NCBI GenBank assembly: GCA_031276985.1
Contig: JAISMA010000193.1
Span: forward strand, 1-9,414
Direction of reading: 5' to 3'
From: Helicobacteraceae bacterium
GTDB taxonomy: Bacteria; Campylobacterota; Campylobacteria; Campylobacterales; SZUA-545
Length of the DNA: 9,414 nucleotides
The position numbers and the translations under genes were made by a program. The notes beneath the pieces were generated by a model. The model was not told where the DNA came from. It made no database searches and worked only from the letters and a program-made list of their open reading frames with translations. Numbering within the stretch: the stretch's first letter is position 1; each line of letters starts with the position of its first letter. Below are positions 5,136 to 9,414 of the stretch, one piece after another.

Positions 5136-5870
5136 ATGCGTTTGGGTTTTTGTTTGGCGCTGTGCGCCGCTACGATGTTTGGCTATGAATCAGTCGCCAA
5201 ATACGAGGTTAAATACAGCTGGTTTGATATGGGCGATGCTACCGCGTCGCTAAAAATTGACGGCGATCGCTACGAAACCGAAGTGAGCGCCAAATCAAAA
5301 GGCTTGGCGGCGACCTTTTCAGGCAATCGTAAGGAAACTTACAAAAGTAGCGGCGCGATAATCGACGGCGTTTTTGTCCCCGAAAAATACGAGCATTGGT
5401 ATTCAAGCGGCGATAATACGAGTTATACGAGCGTGTTTTTCGATCATAACAATTCGCAAGCCATGCAGATGAAAGAAAAATGCGAAGAGAAAAAATGCAA
5501 GTACGAATCGTCAATGCTAACGGGCGAAAAATACGCGCAAAACGATATGCTTTCGCTCTATCACAACGTAACGCGCAACTTCGCCAATTCGGGCATGAAA
5601 TCGATAGAAGCCGCCGCGATCGGCTCTAAAAAACGCGCGCGCGTCGAGATTGCGGAAGACAAACATCTAAAAACCGCTAAATCCATATTCAAAAACAGCG
5701 ACGGAACTTATCTCGTGGTGTTTCTTAATCAGGAGATATTCAGCAGCAAAGACGGCGCGTTGTATATCAATCTAGGCGAAGACGCGATCGTCGAAAAAGC
5801 GGTTTTGCTGGACACCATACTGTTTGGCGACGTAATCGGCGAGCTTAAGGAAAAACGGATCGTCCCTTAA
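5136..5870 (+). CDS. secreted DUF3108-type periplasmic protein
   Basis: The product of about 244 residues begins with a signal peptide (MRLGFCLALCAATMFG), so it should be exported. The mature part opens with YEVKYSWFDMGDATASLKIDG and continues with antiparallel beta strands and motifs such as YKSSGAIIDGVFVPEKYEHWYSSG, the pattern of the DUF3108 family, whose biochemical role is not established. Later parts include DMLSLYHNVTRNF and a C-terminal FGDVIGEL. Two cysteines in EKCEEKKCKYE could form a disulfide. ATG 5136 is preferred because AAGGGGG (5122-5128) is seven bases upstream; the in-frame TTG at 5130 would sit directly on that motif. The gene converges on the minus-strand membrane-protein gene and their ends overlap by 26 bp. 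Confidence 0.75.
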   Translation: MRLGFCLALCAATMFGYESVAKYEVKYSWFDMGDATASLKIDGDRYETEVSAKSKGLAATFSGNRKETYKSSGAIIDGVFVPEKYEHWYSSGDNTSYTSVFFDHNNSQAMQMKEKCEEKKCKYESSMLTGEKYAQNDMLSLYHNVTRNFANSGMKSIEAAAIGSKKRARVEIAEDKHLKTAKSIFKNSDGTYLVVFLNQEIFSSKDGALYINLGEDAIVEKAVLLDTILFGDVIGELKEKRIVP

Positions 5871-6339
5871 ACAGCCGCGAAACGCGATAGATAAGCAACG
5901 CGCCGCTTGAAAGGGCGAATATCTTAAAAACGCTTACCGACTGCGAATGCAGCGAGTCGAATTTAAGCGTTTGCGTAGCCTCGATCCCGCTATCTTGCAA
6001 CGCCAAGATCGCGGGCGTGTAATACCACGCGAATAAGCCGCCCGAAACAAACGCAATCGCCGCCAGCGTCAAAATCGAAATGAAGCGATCGCCCTTCCAA
6101 AACCGCCAGATTTCGTAAAAAGCGCTATACGCAAGCGCGATCGACGCAAAAATGGCGTATCGGCGAAATATCTCGCTCATCAGCCGACCCGACGCGAAAA
6201 CGTCGATCTCCACGTTATCGATATACATCGCGGCTTTGAATACCACGGGCGCTACGATCGCGCCAAGCGTGATTGTCGCGCCAAGCGTAACGCCCAGCAA
6301 CGCGATATAAAGAGTCTCCAAAACCATTTGCGTTCGCAT
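5845..6339 (-). CDS. four-helix inner-membrane protein, DUF4149/TMEM205-like
   Basis: This 164-residue integral membrane protein has four predicted helices at about residues 6-35, 60-80, 85-112 and 134-155. The first contains GVTLGATITLGAIVAPVVF, and the third ends in the motif FAWYYTPAIL; both are features of the DUF4149/TMEM205-like family, whose function in bacteria is not known. A charged segment between helices 1 and 2 (SGRLMSEIFRRY) would be cytoplasmic or periplasmic depending on topology. AAAGGG (6345-6350 on the complementary strand) five bases before ATG supports the start. The gene begins 12 bases after the stop of the outer-membrane protein gene, so the two are likely co-transcribed. 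Confidence 0.75.
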   Translation of the reverse strand: MRTQMVLETLYIALLGVTLGATITLGAIVAPVVFKAAMYIDNVEIDVFASGRLMSEIFRRYAIFASIALAYSAFYEIWRFWKGDRFISILTLAAIAFVSGGLFAWYYTPAILALQDSGIEATQTLKFDSLHSQSVSVFKIFALSSGALLIYRVSRLFKGRSVFP

Positions 6340-6351
6340 ATTTGCCCTTTG

Positions 6352-6870
6352 TTAAAATACGAAGCCAAGCGAGAGCGTAAAAGCCAACTCGTCGTCGCTC
6401 CACGTTCTAGGCTCGACGGAAGGTTCTTTGCCCTTTCTGTCTATCTGCCATTCACGATTAAAGTAACTCGTCTCAAAGCGCGCGCGAAAGCCGCTTTGCG
6501 AAGTAACGTAAAAGCCTATCGCGCCGCCGTAAGATATTTCGGTGAGCGTATTGGTTTTTGAGTGCGCATTTCCCAAGCCGATCGCGGCTTTGACGTATGG
6601 ATAGCCGTCAAACGGCGCGTAATCTCTCAAGCTGGGCATAACAAACGAATATCCAAATTGCGCTTCGTCGATCGCTTTATCGGAGATTAGCGTTAGCGTC
6701 AGTTGATCGCTTTGCGAATTGAATTGATAGCCGCCAAACAACGCGAAGCGCCAAAACTCCTCGCTTTGTCCGTTTTTGTCGTAATAAACGCGCGCGGCGC
6801 TCGCTCCAATCTCGCTCACCGCAAAAGCGCACAACGGCAATATCGCCGCAAACAAAACGACTACGCGCAA
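6352..6870 (-). CDS. small outer-membrane beta-barrel protein
   Basis: The 172-residue product has an N-terminal signal peptide (MRVVVLFAAILPLCAFA) followed by alternating hydrophobic and polar strands rich in Tyr, Phe and Gly: FALFGGYQF, FGYSFVMP, YGGAIGFYVTS, FRARFETSYF. It ends in LAFTLSLGFVF. A C-terminal Phe with alternating hydrophobic residues is the recognition signal for outer-membrane insertion, and the length fits an eight-stranded barrel. The start is TTG (6868-6870), with GGGGGCGG just upstream on the minus strand, so it is acceptable but not certain. The gene lies in a minus-strand cluster, 37 bases after the small gene at 6908-7105 and 12 bases before the DUF4149-like gene. The specific role is unknown. 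Confidence 0.75.
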   Translation of the reverse strand: MRVVVLFAAILPLCAFAVSEIGASAARVYYDKNGQSEEFWRFALFGGYQFNSQSDQLTLTLISDKAIDEAQFGYSFVMPSLRDYAPFDGYPYVKAAIGLGNAHSKTNTLTEISYGGAIGFYVTSQSGFRARFETSYFNREWQIDRKGKEPSVEPRTWSDDELAFTLSLGFVF

Positions 6871-6907
6871 AACCGCCCCCGAAAAATAATATAGCGGGTA
6901 TTGTAAC

Positions 6908-7105
6908 CTAAGCGGCGATTTTAAGATACGAACCCAAAAACGCGCGATCGCGGCTGACTTTGGCGGCGAGGCGATCGGCGCGTTGCGGCGCGATAGGATG
7001 CGCGGTCAAAGCGGCGAAATAGGCGCGATCTCGCAACCTGCGCTCCAAAGAGTAGATTTCAGGCGTATAGAGGTTTTCGTTTGTTTTCGTTTCCATAAAA
7101 GCCAT
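6908..7105 (-). CDS. small hypothetical basic protein
   Basis: This ORF encodes 65 residues, charged and Arg/Ala-rich (LERRLRDRAYFAALTAHPIA, then RADRLAAKVSRDRAFLGSYL), probably helical, with no signal or membrane segment. Its codon use (in-frame GAT CGC, GCG, CGC) matches the resident genes, it lies in the same direction and 37 bases ahead of the outer-membrane protein gene, and a GGCGGA-type motif precedes the ATG. An internal ATG at codon 4 (7096) is an alternative start. The plus-strand frame at 6983-7183 overlaps it but looks less natural. I do not recognise a family. Confidence 0.5.
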   Translation of the reverse strand: MAFMETKTNENLYTPEIYSLERRLRDRAYFAALTAHPIAPQRADRLAAKVSRDRAFLGSYLKIAA

Positions 7106-7142
7106 ATCGTCCGCCGCAAAAAACGATCAAGCGCCAAACAAG

Positions 7143-7148
7143 TAAAAT
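7143..7148 (+). promoter_or_regulatory. possible -10 element of the FapA-like gene
   Basis: TAAAAT occurs 43 bases upstream of the TTG start, in the 86-base divergent intergenic region. No convincing -35 box accompanies it, so the call is weak. TTTAAT about 30 bases further downstream is an alternative. Confidence 0.25.
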
Positions 7149-7191
7149 GCAAAGCGCCGATTTACAAAGCAAAGTTTAATTAGGAACAAAA

Positions 7192-9063
7192 TTGTCCGAA
7201 ACCGAGCGACCCAAATTATACGCGGGAACGCTGGAGGTCAAAACCTCCTCGATCGCCAAAAGCATAGCCGATCTGGTCAGTCGCGAAAAAGTGCATCCAT
7301 CAAGCGTGGATTTTGACGTTCTCAAGATTGAAACCTACGTCAAAGAGCCGCCCAAAGACGAATTCGCGCCGCTTGAAAAGCGCCATTTGGAAAAAATGCG
7401 CGACAGGGCGTATCTGCTAGATCCCAAACTTCAGCTTTTGCAGGAATACGAGGCGCGTTTCAAGCCGCTTATGCCGCTTCCGTTTAAGTTTAATATGACT
7501 TTAAGCGCGGATAAATTCCGATCGATCGCGCATATAACGCTTAAAGCGGGATCGGTTATCAAGCCCGGGGTCGATTCCAAAGCGCTGTTTTTATACTTCA
7601 ACAAAATCAAGCTACGAAATAAAATGATGATCTATATCTGCGACGAGGCGCTTAGAGCCGCCGCCGTTAAATTGGCGCAAAAGGCGAACGGCGAGCCGTT
7701 TAGCGAAGATTTCTCCTTTGCGCTGTGCGCGTGGCCGCAACCGACGGACACGATCGACGACAAGCTGATTTGGCGCTACCGCGACAAAAACAAGCAAGAC
7801 GACGGCACGGATCGGATCAATTACGCCGATCGCGGCTTTCTCGCGAGCGCGAATAAAGACGAGCTGATAATCGAATACGTCATGCCAAAACAGGGAGCGG
7901 CGGGGCGATCGTTTGACGGGCGTTTTATCGATATGCGCGAACCCAAAATACAAAACGAGCCGAATTTTACGATCGACGAAGCCAAAATAGAGGTCAAAGA
8001 AGAAAACGGCAGACGGCTGTTTTTTGCCAAAGAGGACGGCTACGTCAAATTAGACGATAACGTTTTATCGATTGACAAAGTAATCGAATTAGCCGAAGTT
8101 TCGCTGAAAACGACGGGCAACATACGCGCAGGATTAGACAAAGGCGTGATCGTCCGCATCGAGGGCAAAAGCGGCGGATCGGACGAGGCGATCGGCACGG
8201 ATATGGTGGTTGAGGCGACGGAAATCTACGCAAACGGCGGGGTTGGAAGCGGCGCGCTTGTAACGGCGGATAAGATCGTAATCAAAGGGCAAACTCACCA
8301 AAAAAGCGAGCTAATCGGCAAACATATCGAAGTTAACGTTTTGCGCGGAACGGCGCAATGCGAAGAGGCAATTGTAAAAACGCTTGAAGGCGGCGTAATC
8401 CGATCGATCGCGGCGCGAATCGAACAGGCTGTGGGCGGCGACGTAAAATGCAAAAAAGTCAGGGTGGAAACATTGCGAGGCAAAGCGTGTTTGCAAGCCG
8501 CCACGGAGATCGCGATAGGGCAGGCGATCAAGGGCGAAAACAGGTTAATAATAGACGCGAGCGTCGAGGAAGGAGAACGCGAAGAACTTGACGCCGCCGC
8601 GAAGCAAATCGAGGATATTAAATCGCAGATCGACGAACTTAAACGCGGGCGCGAAACAAACGCGCTTTATTTGTCAAAAAATATGAGCGCTTTTAAGCAG
8701 GTGCAGGAAAAAATCGCAGAAGATCGCAAGTCGAACAGATTGAGCGGCGAGACATATTTGAAAATGGCGCAAGAGTATAAAACCGCGATGAAAAAACAGG
8801 ACGACGCGGAGGCGAGAATCGAGCTTTTGAAGTCGCAGATTAGAGAAAAACGGCGCGAGTTGGAACGCTTTGACAAGCAGGTTTTGGAAGGCGCGGTAAT
8901 CAACGAAAGCGGGATATGGAAAGGACATAACGAGGTTATTTTTAAGCTGCCGTTTTTAGGGCGCGAATATACGCAAAACATCGACGAAGGCATGCGAATC
9001 AAGCGCGTTAAGCTGGTCGAGTCAAACGACGAGGGAGAATACGAAATTAAGCTCTTTTATTAA
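7192..9063 (+). CDS. FapA/DUF342-like protein with beta-helix and coiled coil
   Basis: This large cytoplasmic protein has 623 residues and no signal peptide or membrane segment. The N-terminal 230 residues are mixed alpha/beta. The FapA (DUF342) signature region includes MPKQGAAGRSFDGRFI and FFAKEDGYVKLDDN, followed by a Gly/Val-rich repeating segment at about 290-460 (GNIRAGLDKGVIVRIEGKS, VVEATEIYANGGVGSGALVTADKIVIKG, RSIAARIEQAVGGDVKCKK) that fits a right-handed beta-helix. A long charged coiled coil spans about 462-565, and a short beta-rich tail ends in EGEYEIKLFY. In other bacteria FapA-type proteins are associated with flagellar or surface-structure assembly, but no flagellar gene is visible here, so the role is open. 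The start is TTG with AGGA (7182-7185) six bases upstream. The gene is divergent from the minus-strand cluster, with 86 bases between them. Confidence 0.8.
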   Translation: MSETERPKLYAGTLEVKTSSIAKSIADLVSREKVHPSSVDFDVLKIETYVKEPPKDEFAPLEKRHLEKMRDRAYLLDPKLQLLQEYEARFKPLMPLPFKFNMTLSADKFRSIAHITLKAGSVIKPGVDSKALFLYFNKIKLRNKMMIYICDEALRAAAVKLAQKANGEPFSEDFSFALCAWPQPTDTIDDKLIWRYRDKNKQDDGTDRINYADRGFLASANKDELIIEYVMPKQGAAGRSFDGRFIDMREPKIQNEPNFTIDEAKIEVKEENGRRLFFAKEDGYVKLDDNVLSIDKVIELAEVSLKTTGNIRAGLDKGVIVRIEGKSGGSDEAIGTDMVVEATEIYANGGVGSGALVTADKIVIKGQTHQKSELIGKHIEVNVLRGTAQCEEAIVKTLEGGVIRSIAARIEQAVGGDVKCKKVRVETLRGKACLQAATEIAIGQAIKGENRLIIDASVEEGEREELDAAAKQIEDIKSQIDELKRGRETNALYLSKNMSAFKQVQEKIAEDRKSNRLSGETYLKMAQEYKTAMKKQDDAEARIELLKSQIREKRRELERFDKQVLEGAVINESGIWKGHNEVIFKLPFLGREYTQNIDEGMRIKRVKLVESNDEGEYEIKLFY

Positions 9064-9153
9064 CTTGCCGCTCTCGCCTTCTCAAAAAAAGTATTCGCAA
9101 AAACGTCGCCTTGCAATCATATCGCGTTAGCCGTTATTCCCACGCGCCATCCC

Positions 9154-9267
9154 GTCATTCCGCGCGTAATCGCGGAATCTAAAAATAAAAAGTCGCAAAA
9201 CTATACGATTAGCGATTGTGTTGCGATCATCTTAAACGCTGGATTCTGCGACTTCGCGCAGAATGAC
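9154..9267. mobile_element. MITE-like 114-bp element with hairpin terminal repeats
   Basis: The left end (9154-9180) and the complement of the right end (9241-9267) match in about 22 of 27 positions, both opening with GTCATTC. Each end is itself a hairpin with a perfect 8-bp stem and six-base loop: ATTCCGCG/CGCGGAAT (9157-9178) and ATTCTGCG/CGCAGAAT (9243-9264). The C/G pair of one stem is replaced by T/A in the other, so pairing is conserved while sequence differs. The interior of about 60 bp is A+T-rich without coding potential. This fits a small non-autonomous element or a paired intergenic palindrome unit. No transposase is in the window and no target-site duplication was recognised. Confidence 0.6.
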
Positions 9268-9291
9268 AAAAAGCTCAAACGTCGGCTTAAT

Positions 9292-9414
9292 TCAATATAT
9301 GCGTTTGGCGTATATTTCGTTCAGTTTGGACGAGTTAGCCGATAGCTGGTTCATAGCCCTGTTAAGCTGGTTTATTCGCGCCTCGGCCGCTTTATACTCG
9401 TCGGAGTCGGCGCG
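9292..9414 (-). CDS. 3' end of a coiled-coil protein gene (partial)
   Basis: On the minus strand the last 40 codons of an open frame run from the window edge to TGA at 9292-9294. The peptide (from EYKAAEARINQLNRAMNQLS to NEIYAKRIY) is charged and helical, with heptad-like Leu/Ile/Met spacing, so a coiled-coil C-terminus is likely. The frame converges on the FapA-like gene with the MITE-like repeat between them. The bulk of the gene is outside the window and I cannot name a family. Confidence 0.65.
   Translation of the reverse strand, partial: RADSDEYKAAEARINQLNRAMNQLSANSSKLNEIYAKRIY

Noticed and set aside
6983..7183. A 66-codon plus-strand ORF overlapping the minus-strand 65-residue ORF.
   Set aside because: Its composition is very Arg/Lys-rich and unnatural, and the opposite strand has host-like codon use and operon position.
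9154..9267. Rho-independent terminators formed by the two hairpins.
   Set aside because: Neither stem is followed by a T run in either direction, so classic termination is not supported.

Overview
The window divides into two blocks that meet near position 4670. The left block (about 1-4670) is the integrase end of a mobile element, either an integrated plasmid-like element or a prophage/satellite remnant. The right block (about 4670-9414) looks like resident chromosome. The organism appears to be a Gram-negative bacterium of medium GC: there is a predicted periplasmic DUF3108-type protein, a small outer-membrane beta-barrel and a FapA/DUF342 protein. A Campylobacterota-like host fits these families, the TTG starts and the lack of clear -35 boxes, but this is an inference and I cannot prove the lineage.

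Left block, all on the + strand: the tail of an upstream frame, a 29-residue membrane microprotein, a C5-cytosine DNA methyltransferase, a second 32-residue hydrophobic microprotein, a Dam/D12-type N6-adenine methyltransferase, a 359-residue winged-helix replication-type protein, an 88-residue excisionase-like DNA-binding protein, and a tyrosine integrase. Nearly every junction is a stop/start overlap (TAATG, ATGA, or an 8-nt overlap), and the one exception is a 9-nt gap. The set is therefore probably transcribed as one unit with translational coupling. No restriction endonuclease lies beside either methyltransferase, so both look like orphan, protective or regulatory enzymes.

The most interesting structure is inside the replication-type gene. 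A 35-bp sequence holding a 19-bp palindrome occurs twice with no mismatches, 44 bp apart, and is read in two different frames. It is followed by a short direct repeat, a stem-loop and about 180 bp of roughly 73% A+T, A-rich on the top strand. This is the layout of a lambda-type origin inside an initiator gene. A second regulatory candidate is a perfect 7-bp hairpin that buries the best ribosome-binding site of the integrase.

The stretch 4671-5101 has no convincing gene. It contains worn copies of a short palindromic repeat and an imperfect direct repeat, and probably includes the element/chromosome junction. No tRNA or clear duplicated att site could be identified.

Right block: a secreted DUF3108-type protein (+) converges on, and overlaps by 26 bp, a three-gene minus-strand cluster made of a small hypothetical protein, an outer-membrane barrel and a four-helix DUF4149/TMEM205-like membrane protein. 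A large FapA-like protein (+) is divergent from that cluster. Downstream of it lies an intact-looking 114-bp MITE-like element with hairpin termini, and then the 3' end of a minus-strand coiled-coil gene cut by the window edge. The hexamer CGATCG is about four times denser in this block than in the left block, which supports a foreign origin for the left one.
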